64,000 bases of DNA, taken from contig NC_014374.1 in assembly GCF_000144915.1 (NCBI RefSeq), forward strand, positions 930,001 through 994,000, in the 5' to 3' direction. The notes beneath the pieces were generated by a model. That model made no database searches, was not told the DNA's origin, and saw only the letters and a list, made by a program, of their open reading frames with translations. The first letter of the stretch is position 1; every line of letters starts with the position of its first letter. The DNA comes from Acidilobus saccharovorans 345-15. Its GTDB lineage: Archaea; Thermoproteota; Thermoprotei_A; Sulfolobales; Acidilobaceae. Positions 1 through 9,288 of the stretch are shown one piece after another. Made by a program: the position numbers and the translations under genes.

Positions 1-1104
1 AAAGACCTTTATGTCGCGTGGAACGCCGTAACTTTCGTCATACCTCTCCACCTCAGCAATGACCACCCTCCTGGCGGGGAGGTTAACCCCGGCCGCCAGC
101 GTCGGCGTGGCAAATATGGCAGCTAAGGCCCCGTCCCTGAACGCGTCCTCTATTAAAGTCCTCTGCTCATTTGAAAGCCCGGCATGATGATATGAGACCC
201 CCGACATTATGAGCTCCGCTATCTCCTCCCTGAGGAGCCTGGGACCCTCCGTCGCCAGTATCTTAGCGGCATACTCCCTGGCCTTTCCCTGGTTGAACTT
301 GAGGAGGTTCCTTGGAAGCCTGGCGGCCATCTTGGCCAGCTGGACGGCCCTTCTCCTTGACTGGACGAAGACGAGCGTCTGGCCGCCCTGCCTGCTCTCG
401 TCAACCACAAGGTTTATGCTGGGGTTGGCGCTCACCTCCTCCACCTTCCTCTTACTGCCATCTGAAAAGTGTATGACGCCGTCCTTGTAGACTCCCTCGC
501 TCAGGGGCACCGGCCTCCAGTTACACTTCACCAGCTTAGCCCCTATCCAGTTGGCTATCTCGTCGACATTTGATACCGTGGCGCTCAGCGCCACGACCTG
601 GACACCCCTTGACCTATAGAGGACCTTGGAGAGGAGGGTCTCGATTATCGGCCCCCTCTTTTCATCATCCACATAGTGTATCTCATCAACAACTAGCGAG
701 CCCATCTTATCAATAATGGAGGGGCTGTTCCTTATGATGGAGTCCAGCTTCTCGTAGGTGGTTATTATAACGTCGTTCCTGTTTACAATAATCTCGTCGT
801 TCACGTTTAAGTCCCCTATGCTTATGCCCACCTTAAGGTTCAGCTTCGTGAGGGCCTCCCTGAACTCCCTGTACTTCTCAGTAGCTATGCTCCTCAGGGG
901 CGCGGTGTAGAAGGACTTCGCGCCCTTTAGGGCCGCGGAGGCCAGGGCCACCATAGCTATGAAGGTCTTCCCCGAGGCCGTGGGTGATGAGACCAGGAGG
1001 CTCCGGCCGTCCTCAACGCCTGCCTCAATGGCAGCCCTCTGTGGTGGGTAGAGCTCCTTGTAGCCCAGTATTTGCATCAGCCTCTCGGCGACCTTTGCTG
1101 ACAA
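1..1104 (-). CDS. hel308: Ski2-like DNA helicase, Hel308 type (3' part missing)
   Basis: Superfamily 2 helicase expected to unwind lagging-strand or stalled-fork DNA. Visible in order: the Q-motif region YPPQ, Walker A SPTASGKT (about residues 40-47), Walker B box DEIH, motif III SAT, motif IV with VFVQSRRRA, the Hel308-typical YHHAGLS, and motif V (ATPTLAAGVNLP). The ratchet and C-terminal domains lie beyond the left edge. I chose TTG at 1104: an in-frame stop lies at 1111-1113 just upstream, and only ATG at 1077 would be an alternative, which would trim the N-terminus. It starts 12 nt after the mcm stop, on the same strand, so it is likely cotranscribed with gins23-mcm. Hel308 identity rests on motif pattern; another Ski2-like helicase is possible. 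Confidence 0.85.
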   Translation of the reverse strand, partial: MSAKVAERLMQILGYKELYPPQRAAIEAGVEDGRSLLVSSPTASGKTFIAMVALASAALKGAKSFYTAPLRSIATEKYREFREALTKLNLKVGISIGDLNVNDEIIVNRNDVIITTYEKLDSIIRNSPSIIDKMGSLVVDEIHYVDDEKRGPIIETLLSKVLYRSRGVQVVALSATVSNVDEIANWIGAKLVKCNWRPVPLSEGVYKDGVIHFSDGSKRKVEEVSANPSINLVVDESRQGGQTLVFVQSRRRAVQLAKMAARLPRNLLKFNQGKAREYAAKILATEGPRLLREEIAELIMSGVSYHHAGLSNEQRTLIEDAFRDGALAAIFATPTLAAGVNLPARRVVIAEVERYDESYGVPRDIKVF

Positions 1105-1115
1105 AGTCCCTCACG

Positions 1116-3203
1116 TTAAACCTCCTTGTAGCAGTTGGACCTAATTTCTGCTATCTGGCCCTGCCTGTTCATGGCCCTTATGGTCTCCTCGACCTTGTCT
1201 GGCGCGGCCTTCGTCTGCGACGTGACCTCCTTTATTATATCGTCGAGCTTAACGCAGGGCCTGCCGTCCTCCCTGAGCCTCTTTATGGTGTCAACTATGA
1301 CGGTCATGAGCTTCCTGGTGTGGAAGCTGGCGCCAGTCGCTATCATTGAGTAATCTATGAAGCCGGACTCCACGTCAAGGCCCACGCTGCCTAGGAACGA
1401 CAGCATAAGCCTCACGGCCTCCTCGGCATCCTCGGCGTCTACCCTGTCCTTGAGCGCCATCCTGGCATGGGCCTCCGAGAGCCTCACGAGGGCCTCAAGC
1501 TGCCTTGCAGTGACCGGCACGGGCGTCTGGCCCTCGTTGCCGTACTTTGAGGCGGAGGACCTCATCGTGACGAAGAACGACTCTATTATAGACTTTGCCT
1601 CCTCGGTCAGCTTAGGCCTTGAGTACCTCTTGGCGTATATTATGTACTTCTTAAGTAGCTGCGGGTCTATCTCAGGCACATACTTGGAATAGTCGCTGTG
1701 AACGTCCAGTATGTACCTCGCCAGCCTCCTGTCATGCTCCATGGCCATAACGTCCTTTACTACAAATATCAGGTCGAACCTTGAGAGCACGGTGGGCGGC
1801 AGGTTGACGTTGTCTATGAAGCTCCTCTGGGGATCGTAAAGCCCATACTTGGGGTTGCCAGCTGCAAGGACGGCGGCCCTGGCGTTTAGCCTGGCCACTA
1901 TGCCTGCCTTTGATATGCTCACCGACTGCTGCTCCATGGCCTCATGTATCGAGGCCCTGTCCTCAGGCCTCATCTTATCAAACTCGTCTATCACGGCAAG
2001 GCCCCCGTCGGCTAACACCATGGCGCCCGCCTCCAGGAAGTACTCACTGGTCTTCGGATCCTTCAGGACTGCGGCGGTCAGCCCAGCGGCCGTCGAGCCC
2101 TTGCCGCTGGTGTAGACGGACCTGGGGGCTATCCTGGCCGCCGACTGCAGGAGCTGGCTCTTGGCGACTCCTGGGTCTCCGACAAACAGTACATGTATGT
2201 CGCCCCTTATCCTGGTGCCGTCAGGAGCTACCTTGGGCACCCCTCCGAAGAGCTGGAGCGCTATGGCCTCCTTGAGGTCCCAGTGGCCATATATTGTGGG
2301 CGCTACGCTCGCTATGATCTTCTCCCTTATCCAGGGGTCCTTGGAGAGCTCAAGTATCTTCTCCTCGTCGTCCCTAGTTATAGCTACCTCTTCGAGCACC
2401 TTCTCGGAGACCCTGAGGCTGTTGGCCTCTATCTTCAGCTCAAAGTAAGGCGCCTTGTCGTTTCCCGCTGCAGGGCTGGGCCTCACTATGCCTACCACGG
2501 TGACCAGGTCCCCTGGCCTAGCCATGTCAACTAGGTCCTCCGTAAGCTCCACCGTCACGCTCCTTGGCATCTGACCTCCTGGGACGTCCTCGGGCCTCTC
2601 CTGGAGCGTTATCTCCTGCCAGTCTACATAGACAGACTTGTCACGCAGGAGCACGAACCTGCCGCCGGCCTCCCCGCAGACCGGGCACTGAAGAGGCCTA
2701 TCTATCTTATCCTCGAGGTACTCGTCCTCCTCATAGGGCCACTGGAACTCAGCGTTGCAGCCCTCCTTTTCGTGCCGGTAGACTGCCTTGATCATCTTGC
2801 TCCTGACGGGCCTCATCCTGGTTATTATGCCCTCCACCTGAATCAGCTTGTTCATATACTGGGTCTTGATGTCCCTGATCTTGGTGGTCTCGTAAAGCCC
2901 CTGCACCCTCACGTGGAGCTTCCCTTTACGCTTGGCAAACTCCGCGTCCTCGCCGGTCACAAGCTCCAGGAGGGCCTCGTCGAACTCCTTCAGCACCTTC
3001 TGCGGCTCATCTATGAGCATGTTGGCAAGGTCCGTGTTGTACCTGTAAAGGTCCTGAAAGTCAACGAGCAGGCTGCCCAGGTCAAGGTTTATCATCCTGT
3101 GCAGCCTGTCCATGTACTTCAGGCCCTCGACGCTTCTGAAGTTCCTGATAAAGTCCTTAAACTTCTCCCCTATGCTCAGCTGCTCCTGCTCAGCGGCGCT
3201 CAA
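1116..3203 (-). CDS. mcm: Replicative helicase MCM
   Basis: Hexameric 3'-5' replicative helicase of the archaeal CMG-like complex. The N-terminal part carries an HxxxxC...CxxC zinc site (around CPVCGE), then the AAA+ core: Walker A GDPGVAKSQ (about residues 341-349), Walker B VIDEFDKM (about 402) and the arginine-finger box SRFDLIF (about 472), followed by a C-terminal winged helix. An ATG at 3245 would give 709 aa but overlaps gins23 by 46 nt. TTG at 3203 overlaps the gins23 TGA as TTGA and has a GGGGGTGA Shine-Dalgarno 7 nt upstream, giving 695 aa, close to Sulfolobus MCM (about 686). Translational coupling to gins23 is likely. Confidence 0.95.
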   Translation of the reverse strand: MSAAEQEQLSIGEKFKDFIRNFRSVEGLKYMDRLHRMINLDLGSLLVDFQDLYRYNTDLANMLIDEPQKVLKEFDEALLELVTGEDAEFAKRKGKLHVRVQGLYETTKIRDIKTQYMNKLIQVEGIITRMRPVRSKMIKAVYRHEKEGCNAEFQWPYEEDEYLEDKIDRPLQCPVCGEAGGRFVLLRDKSVYVDWQEITLQERPEDVPGGQMPRSVTVELTEDLVDMARPGDLVTVVGIVRPSPAAGNDKAPYFELKIEANSLRVSEKVLEEVAITRDDEEKILELSKDPWIREKIIASVAPTIYGHWDLKEAIALQLFGGVPKVAPDGTRIRGDIHVLFVGDPGVAKSQLLQSAARIAPRSVYTSGKGSTAAGLTAAVLKDPKTSEYFLEAGAMVLADGGLAVIDEFDKMRPEDRASIHEAMEQQSVSISKAGIVARLNARAAVLAAGNPKYGLYDPQRSFIDNVNLPPTVLSRFDLIFVVKDVMAMEHDRRLARYILDVHSDYSKYVPEIDPQLLKKYIIYAKRYSRPKLTEEAKSIIESFFVTMRSSASKYGNEGQTPVPVTARQLEALVRLSEAHARMALKDRVDAEDAEEAVRLMLSFLGSVGLDVESGFIDYSMIATGASFHTRKLMTVIVDTIKRLREDGRPCVKLDDIIKEVTSQTKAAPDKVEETIRAMNRQGQIAEIRSNCYKEV

Positions 3204-3760
3204 CCGCTGCTCACCCCCATGAGGGACTGAATGTAGTTCTTCCACGAGTTGAAGGCGTTCTTGAGCTGCGTGTAGATGAGCACCTCCTCAGGAGTCATGT
3301 TGGGGACCTCCTCGTCTCCCATATCAGTTTGGGCGAGCCTCACTATCTTGGAGAGCCTCAGCTGGGAGAGCTCTATCACGTTCTTTTCGCTGACGTCCTT
3401 GTCATTTATCAGCATGTGCGAAGGCGACCTCTTTATAGCCTCATCAAGGGACCTTATGAACTCGCCAACCGCAACGTAGAAGTCGGATGGCAGCTGGGCA
3501 AGGTGAGAGCCGCTGGCGGACCTCCTCTCCTTGTAGTGGTAGTTGTTTATGTAGTTAACGTCTACCTCCTCCTTAGGTTTGGCGTAGCCCTCCTTCGAGA
3601 GCACCTCAGCTATCCACCTGGGCACCTCGACCTCGTCCCCCTTCTTCGCCTGAAGGGGGCCGTCAGGCAGGGGTATGGTGCAGTCGTTCAATATCATGAC
3701 CTTTATCGGCCTCAGCATGCCATCAAGGCTCAGCAGCTGCAGCCTCTCCTCAAGCTTCAC
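3200..3760 (-). CDS. gins23: GINS subunit Gins23
   Basis: Subunit of the archaeal GINS complex, which joins MCM and the GAN/RecJ-like nuclease. It has 186 aa. The small B-type domain lies at the N-terminus (about residues 15-60, with GDEVEVPRWIAEVL) and a helical A domain follows. That B-A order is the Psf2/Psf3-like arrangement of Gins23; Gins15 is A-B. It directly precedes mcm with a 4-nt TTGA stop/start overlap, as the gins23-mcm pair is arranged in Sulfolobus. The start is GTG at 3760, and the gene is divergent from rfcS across about 125 bp. Confidence 0.85.
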   Translation of the reverse strand: MKLEERLQLLSLDGMLRPIKVMILNDCTIPLPDGPLQAKKGDEVEVPRWIAEVLSKEGYAKPKEEVDVNYINNYHYKERRSASGSHLAQLPSDFYVAVGEFIRSLDEAIKRSPSHMLINDKDVSEKNVIELSQLRLSKIVRLAQTDMGDEEVPNMTPEEVLIYTQLKNAFNSWKNYIQSLMGVSSG

Positions 3761-3885
3761 AGTGTCGCCCTAACCTAACTCTGCCGGCGAGAACCAATAA
3801 GGCCAGAGGGCCCCCGCTCAGGGCTTGACTGCAAGCCACCTTATTAGCCCAGGCCACAACAATAGTTAACGCGGGGCTCAATAGC

Positions 3886-4875
3886 TTGAGCACAGCCATA
3901 GAGGAGCTTCTGTGGACTGAGAAGTACAGGCCTAGGAGCCTGAAGGAGATAGTGAACCAGAAGGAGATAGTTGAAAGGCTCTCCAAGTTCGTCGCGGAGA
4001 AGAACATGCCCCACCTGCTCTTCGCCGGCCCGCCGGGCACCGGGAAGACCACCGCGGCCCATGCGCTAGCGCATGACCTCTACGGCGACAACTACACTCA
4101 GTACATGCTGGAGCTGAACGCCAGCGACGAGAGGGGAATAGACACTATAAGGGAGAAGGTAAAGGAGTTCGCCAGGAGCAAGACCCCGCCAGACATACCG
4201 TTCAAGATAGTGCTCCTTGACGAGGCTGACAACATGACAGCTGACGCGCAGCAGGCCCTCAGGAGGCTCATGGAACTCTACAGCGCCAACACAAGGTTCA
4301 TACTCGCCGCCAACTTCCCGTCAAAGATAATAGATCCCATACAGAGCAGGTGCGCATTCTTCAGGTTCACCCCGCTCGGCAAGGATGATGTGGTGGGAAG
4401 GCTCAGGTATATAGCGGAAAAGGAGAACGTCAAATACGACGAAGACGCGCTGGAGGCCATCTACGACATATCTGAGGGTGACATGAGGAAGGCAATAAAC
4501 ATACTTCAGACGGCGGCCTCCTTAGGCAAGGTCGACGTTGACTCCGTATATAAAGTAGTTGGTATGGCGAGGCCTAAGGACATAAGGGAGATGGTCGAGG
4601 AGGCGCTTAAGGGCGACTTCACGGGCGCCAGGGAGCTCCTCAGGAAGGTGATGATAGAGTACGGCCTCAGCGGCGAGGACGTCGTTAGGCAGATACACCG
4701 TGAGCTTTTCAGCAACGACCTCAAGATACCCGAGGAGCTCAGGGTTATGATAGCTGACTACCTCGGGGAAATTCACTACAGGATAGTAGAGGGGAGCGAT
4801 GACGACATACAGCTCAGCGCGTTCCTGGCTTGGCTGGCAATGATGAGCAAGCGGGTGGGGGCCGCAACGACATGA
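3886..4875 (+). CDS. rfcS: Replication factor C small subunit
   Basis: Clamp-loader AAA+ ATPase that opens PCNA, with 329 aa. Features seen: N-terminal RFC box LLWTEKYRPRSL, Walker A GPPGTGKTT (residues 48-56), Walker B LLDEADNM, the SRC motif in IQSRCAFFRF that supplies the trans arginine finger, and a C-terminal helical collar. Start TTG at 3886 gives the expected N-terminus. Its TGA is overlapped by the rfcL ATG (ATGA), so the two subunits are probably translated in a fixed ratio from one mRNA. Divergent from gins23-mcm-hel308, which makes a compact replication locus. Confidence 0.96.
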   Translation: MSTAIEELLWTEKYRPRSLKEIVNQKEIVERLSKFVAEKNMPHLLFAGPPGTGKTTAAHALAHDLYGDNYTQYMLELNASDERGIDTIREKVKEFARSKTPPDIPFKIVLLDEADNMTADAQQALRRLMELYSANTRFILAANFPSKIIDPIQSRCAFFRFTPLGKDDVVGRLRYIAEKENVKYDEDALEAIYDISEGDMRKAINILQTAASLGKVDVDSVYKVVGMARPKDIREMVEEALKGDFTGARELLRKVMIEYGLSGEDVVRQIHRELFSNDLKIPEELRVMIADYLGEIHYRIVEGSDDDIQLSAFLAWLAMMSKRVGAATT

Positions 4876-6326
4876 GCCTTCAGCAGCGAATTCCATGGAT
4901 AATAAAGTACAGGCCCAAGAGCGTCAACGATGTAGTAGACCAGGAGGAGGCTAAGAGCCAGTTCCTCACCTGGCTCGAGGCGTGGCTCAAGGGGAGGCCC
5001 CCAGAGAAGAGGGCGGCCCTGCTTTATGGCCCCCCGGGCGTCGGAAAGACTAGCCTTGTTGAGGCGGCGGCGCATGACTATAAGCTTGAGGTGCTGGAGC
5101 TGAACGCCAGCGACTACAGGAGGGCCGAGGACATAAGGAGAACTGTTGGCGTTGCCGCCTTCAGGAGGCCCCTGACCGGGAGACTAATGATAATACTCAT
5201 GGACGAGGTTGATGGCATAAGCGCCAAGGGGGACGCCGGAGGCCTTGACGAGCTTCTAAGGATAATACCAAATGCGCAGAACCCCATAGTGCTTACCGCG
5301 AACGACCCGTGGAAGGACCAGCTCAGGCCCCTAAGGGAAGTGACGCTCATGATAGAGTTCAAGAACCTCTCCACTGGCAACGTAGTATCGCTTCTCCAGA
5401 ACATATGCGACAGGGAGCACATAGAGTGTGACCGCGAGGCGCTGAGGTACATAGCCGACAAGAACGCGGGGGACGTGAGGGCCTGCGTCAACGACCTTGA
5501 GGCTGTCGCAGAGGGCTATGGGAAGGTCACTATGGAGCTTGCCAGGGCCCTCGTCAGGGGGAGGGACAAGAGCATCGACCTCTGGAGGACCCTTAATGAC
5601 GTCTTTTATGCCAAGGCCGGGTGGATGGCCAAGAAGGCCGTGACCAACTCTGAGGAGGACTATGAGACCATTATGGCCTGGCTTAACGACAACATTCAAA
5701 ATAAGTACGGGGACCCGGAGGATGCATTCAGGGCCTGGGACGCCCTCTCGAGGGCAAGCCTCTTCCTCTCCAGGGCTAAGGCCGGCAACTGGGACTTCCT
5801 CTCGTATGTCTTTGACCTGATGGGGCCGGGCGTCGCGATGGCGAGACAGGTGGAGCAGTCGCCCCTGAGGAACAGGTATCAGTACCCATCGAGGATAACG
5901 CTTATGGCTAAGCTTAAGGACATCAGGAGCGTTAGGGACTCCATAGCAGAGAGGTTAGCCTCAAGGCTCCACATATCAACGTCTACGTTTAAGGAGGACG
6001 TCCTACCTTACCTCTTCATAATATTTAGGCAGGGGGACCTGAACATGGCCGGAGGCCTCGTGGTGGGCTACGGCCTAACAGAGTCCGAAGTGCAGTACCT
6101 GGCTGGCCCCAGGAGCAGGGACGTGCTGAAGTCAGCCGATGCGGTCCGCGAAGCTCTCAGGAAGGGCTCTGAGGTAAAGGCAGCCGAGGGGAAGGGGCCC
6201 CAGGGCCAGCCAAGGCAGGCCGAGAGAGGCAGTAAAGGCCAGCTGACGCTTGACATGTTTGGGTTGGGTTCAAGTTCCCCCAGACCCTCGGACGATAAAG
6301 GCAAGAGGGGAAGGACCCGTAAGTGA
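4872..6326 (+). CDS. rfcL: Replication factor C large subunit
   Basis: Large clamp-loader subunit, 484 aa. Residues 1-25 carry the WIIKYRPKSVNDVV box, followed by Walker A GPPGVGKTS and Walker B DEVDG; as usual for RfcL the SRC motif is absent. The C-terminal tail is charged and contains a PCNA-interacting peptide, QLTLDMF, about 21 residues from the end. An upstream ATG at 4830 is in frame but lies inside rfcS; ATG 4872 overlaps the rfcS stop as ATGA and follows a GGTGGGG ribosome site, so I use it. The stop is only 4 nt from the stop of the convergent ligase-like gene. Confidence 0.95.
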   Translation: MSLQQRIPWIIKYRPKSVNDVVDQEEAKSQFLTWLEAWLKGRPPEKRAALLYGPPGVGKTSLVEAAAHDYKLEVLELNASDYRRAEDIRRTVGVAAFRRPLTGRLMIILMDEVDGISAKGDAGGLDELLRIIPNAQNPIVLTANDPWKDQLRPLREVTLMIEFKNLSTGNVVSLLQNICDREHIECDREALRYIADKNAGDVRACVNDLEAVAEGYGKVTMELARALVRGRDKSIDLWRTLNDVFYAKAGWMAKKAVTNSEEDYETIMAWLNDNIQNKYGDPEDAFRAWDALSRASLFLSRAKAGNWDFLSYVFDLMGPGVAMARQVEQSPLRNRYQYPSRITLMAKLKDIRSVRDSIAERLASRLHISTSTFKEDVLPYLFIIFRQGDLNMAGGLVVGYGLTESEVQYLAGPRSRDVLKSADAVREALRKGSEVKAAEGKGPQGQPRQAERGSKGQLTLDMFGLGSSSPRPSDDKGKRGRTRK

Positions 6327-6330
6327 GCCC

Positions 6331-7851
6331 TTATAGCTTATCTACAAAGTATATCTTATGCAACTTCTTGTAGAACGCCACTTGACTGTTAACAAAGTCC
6401 AGAAGGTCCTTCTCCGTGACGCTTGCGCCGGGCCTGAGAACGACCTTGGCCACAGGCTTCTCGCCAACCGCTGGGTCCCTCTCTCCATAGACATATGCCT
6501 GCTGGACGTCTGGGTGCCTCATGAGAACCGCCTCAAGATCTCTTGGAAATATAGGGTAAGCCTTATACTTTATCATCCTTTTCCTCACGCCCCTGAAGTA
6601 AAGCAGCCCCCTCTCGTCAATGCTCATAAGGTCCCCTGTCCTTAGCCACCCGTTGTAGAACGCTTTGCTCGTCTCCTCAGGGTCCTCGTAGGCCTCCATC
6701 AGCCATGGCGCCTTGGCCAGCAGCTCCCCTGTCTCTCCTGGGCCCTTCTCCTCGGTCGGGTTGTCGGGGTTCACTATCATTATGTCAACGCCTGCTATGG
6801 GGGCGCCCACGGTACCTTTGACCTCCCCGACAGTGGTAGGCTGATAGGTGAGGACCCAGGACTCCGTCATTCCGTAGAACTGCACGAGCGGAGCGCCGAA
6901 GGCGCTGCGGAAACCCTCCTGAGTCTCAGGCCTTAGGGGAGCGCCGCCCGAGAGCCCGAGCCTCACGCCAGGGGGAGCGCCGCGACTCTTCGCAGCCTCT
7001 ACCAAGGAGTCATGCATTGTGGGGGCTCCCGATATGAAGTTTATGCCGTAAATCCTTATGGCCTCTAGCGCTGCAACGTCGCTCCACCTCTGCATAAGGA
7101 CAACGGAGCCCCTGAGGTAAAGGGGCGTCAGCGTGCTGACCTGAAGGCCCAGCACGTGGGTCATAGGCGCCACTACGATGGACACTGGCCTGAAGTCCAG
7201 CTTCATCGAGTCGGCCAGGGCCTTGACCGCTGTTGAGAGGGCGCGGTGAGTGTGATAGACCTGCATTGTACGTCCTGCGATGCCTGCGTAATACATCACT
7301 AAAGATCTTGAGCTGGACTTCACGTCATCGCCGTAGATCTCGTCACTCCTTATAACGTCGCTCATGGTGTGCACTTTGACCTCGCCCTCCTTAGGCTGCC
7401 CATCAACTACAAGCACCTCTTCGACGCCTGCCCTGGCCATAGTCTTCTGCTCCCTTTCATAGAATTGTTGCGAGACCACACCAACCTTAATTCCCCTGCC
7501 CCTCAGCTGCTCATAAAGGTCTTCAGATATAGTCAAGGGGTCGACTAGCACAGAAATGGCGCTAGACCTCCATATCCCGAGCAGGCCCGCTAAAGCCTCT
7601 ATCCTATTATTCGCCGCGAAGAGCACCTGATCCCCTTCATTAACGCCAAGCGACCTCAGAAAGCCTGCGACCTTAGCTGAGGCTCTCCTGAGGGCCCCCC
7701 ACGTGTAGCAGGAGCCCGTCTCAAGCTGCAGGGCGGCGCACTCGCCCTCGTGGCCTCTCCACACATTGTCAAGGAGCGAGTGTATAGGCTCCTCTACAGG
7801 CTCCAGCTCGGGAAGGCCTCCCTCAAAGAGCCTTATCCATATCTTTTCCAC
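6331..7851 (-). CDS. AMP-forming acyl-CoA synthetase-like protein with degenerate active site
   Basis: ANL-superfamily adenylate-forming enzyme fold, 506 aa. Recognisable elements: the adenylate-binding YGMTES, the GWLRTGDL aspartate motif, and the hinge region RGVRKRMIKYKAYPIFP leading to the small domain. Two canonical features are missing. The phosphate-binding loop, normally YTSGTTGxPKG, reads YYAGIAGRTMQ, and the protein stops right after YFVDKL, where the catalytic A10 motif (PKTxSGK) would begin. No other frame restores that motif before the converging rfcL stop. It may act as a thioester-forming or ligand-binding relative rather than a normal ligase; the substrate is unknown. Divergent from the dehydratase gene. 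Confidence 0.8.
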   Translation of the reverse strand: MEKIWIRLFEGGLPELEPVEEPIHSLLDNVWRGHEGECAALQLETGSCYTWGALRRASAKVAGFLRSLGVNEGDQVLFAANNRIEALAGLLGIWRSSAISVLVDPLTISEDLYEQLRGRGIKVGVVSQQFYEREQKTMARAGVEEVLVVDGQPKEGEVKVHTMSDVIRSDEIYGDDVKSSSRSLVMYYAGIAGRTMQVYHTHRALSTAVKALADSMKLDFRPVSIVVAPMTHVLGLQVSTLTPLYLRGSVVLMQRWSDVAALEAIRIYGINFISGAPTMHDSLVEAAKSRGAPPGVRLGLSGGAPLRPETQEGFRSAFGAPLVQFYGMTESWVLTYQPTTVGEVKGTVGAPIAGVDIMIVNPDNPTEEKGPGETGELLAKAPWLMEAYEDPEETSKAFYNGWLRTGDLMSIDERGLLYFRGVRKRMIKYKAYPIFPRDLEAVLMRHPDVQQAYVYGERDPAVGEKPVAKVVLRPGASVTEKDLLDFVNSQVAFYKKLHKIYFVDKL

Positions 7852-7970
7852 TTAAATCCCACCAAAGTAAGAAAGCTGTGGCTCTTAAATCCCTGTAGCC
7901 CTTGGCTATCTAGTATCTGCTATGCGTATATACTGCCCTTTTCTAGACTAATACCGCGGGGCATCCTAAT

Positions 7971-9236
7971 TTGAAAGAGCTCAGGATAACAAAGGTAACC
8001 TCGTTTACTGTGCAGGCAAACTTTGAGTGGACCTTTGTAAGGGTCTACTCCGGGGACCTTTACGGCACCGGGGAGGCGGGCCCTACGCCTGGCGCCTCGG
8101 CGATAGCTAATACGCTCGGCAGCGTAATAGTTGGCGAGGACACATTTAAAGTAAACAGGATCCTCCAGAAACTTAGGTGGGCCACGCTCTACGCCGGCAC
8201 GTCAGCATATCACATAATATCAGCCATAGATATGGCCATCTACGACCTAATTGGCAAGTACCTCAACCTGCCGGTCTATGCCCTGCTTGGCGGCGATAGG
8301 ACAGAGATACCAGTGTACGTGGATGCTCACGGAGGCAAGGGCCTTGAGGCCATGAACTCAGCGCTCATGCCTGTTGAGCCCCCATGGATTTCGCAGGCCA
8401 ATGTGGAGAAGGGCAGGATAAAGGAGCCAAGCCCGGTTCACGGCAGGCTCACCGCTGAGGCGTGGACTTCAGACTACACTCCTGAGGCTTACGCGTCAAG
8501 AGCAAGAGAGCTGAAGGCGGAGGGCTGGAAGGCCATAAAGTTTGACCTGGACGTGCCGACGCCCCACTCAGACCCTGTCAGACTAAGGAGCGGAAGGCTC
8601 AGCCAAGCCGAGGTACAGTACCTTGCGGCGCTGGCCGAGGCCGTCAGGGACGCCGTGGGTTACGACGTAGATATCATGTTTGACCTTCACTGGCGTTACG
8701 ACCTCAACACGGGCATCGCCCTGTGCAGGGCTCTTGAAAGCGTTAAGCCCAGGTGGGTCGAGGACCCGACGCCGGCGGTCACCACGTTAACTAACCTTGA
8801 CGAGCTAAGGATGATCACCTCCCGCTGCAACGTCCCCATAGAGGTTGGGGAGAACCTCTACACGTACTACCAGTTCAAGGACCTTCTCGGCACAGGGGTC
8901 AGCGTGTGGGCCCCTGACCCAGCTAAAGCCGGAGGTATAACGGAGCTGCGGAGGATAGAGGAGCTGGCGTCGCTCTATGATATAGAGGTCTCACCTCATA
9001 ACATAGGCTCCCCCATAGCAACTATGGCCGCGGCCCACGCAGCGTCCGTTAGTAACACCTTTGGGGCTCTTGAGTTTCATGGACATGACTTGCCGTTCTG
9101 GAACGACCTAGTCAAGAGCAAGAAGAGGATAATAGATGCCAGTAGGAGCGCCATAGTTTTGACTGACGAGCCGGGCCTCGGTGTAGAACTCGACGAGGAA
9201 GTCGCCGCAAGGCTGTGGCCTGGGTTCGAGCTCTAG
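7971..9236 (+). CDS. Mandelate racemase/enolase-superfamily dehydratase (sugar-acid type)
   Basis: 421-aa enolase-superfamily enzyme that probably removes water from a sugar acid. The capping domain is followed by a TIM barrel with a Lys in KAIKFDL, metal ligands in FDLHW, VEDPTP and EVGENL, and a catalytic His in SPHNIG. Gluconate or galactonate dehydratase of a branched Entner-Doudoroff pathway is plausible for a crenarchaeon, but an insertion around residues 125-150 sets it apart from Sulfolobus gluconate dehydratase, so I do not assign the substrate. Start is TTG at 7971. A T-rich tract follows the stop. Confidence 0.85.
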   Translation: MKELRITKVTSFTVQANFEWTFVRVYSGDLYGTGEAGPTPGASAIANTLGSVIVGEDTFKVNRILQKLRWATLYAGTSAYHIISAIDMAIYDLIGKYLNLPVYALLGGDRTEIPVYVDAHGGKGLEAMNSALMPVEPPWISQANVEKGRIKEPSPVHGRLTAEAWTSDYTPEAYASRARELKAEGWKAIKFDLDVPTPHSDPVRLRSGRLSQAEVQYLAALAEAVRDAVGYDVDIMFDLHWRYDLNTGIALCRALESVKPRWVEDPTPAVTTLTNLDELRMITSRCNVPIEVGENLYTYYQFKDLLGTGVSVWAPDPAKAGGITELRRIEELASLYDIEVSPHNIGSPIATMAAAHAASVSNTFGALEFHGHDLPFWNDLVKSKKRIIDASRSAIVLTDEPGLGVELDEEVAARLWPGFEL

Positions 9237-9260
9237 CGGCCAAGGCGGCGATTGAGTTAG

Positions 9261-9274
9261 TCTTTTTTATTTCT
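9261..9274 (+). terminator. T-rich terminator after the dehydratase gene
   Basis: A TCTTTTTTATTTCTT tract begins about 25 nt after the stop of the dehydratase gene. Oligo-T runs are the usual archaeal intrinsic stop signal. It could instead contribute to the promoter of the downstream sRNA candidate. Confidence 0.45.
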
Positions 9275-9288
9275 TGAGCCTTAGATCA

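Noticed and set aside
3201-3245. ATG 3245 as the mcm start (709 aa)
   Set aside because: It needs a 46-nt overlap with gins23, while TTG 3203 has a strong ribosome site, a TTGA overlap and gives the normal MCM length.
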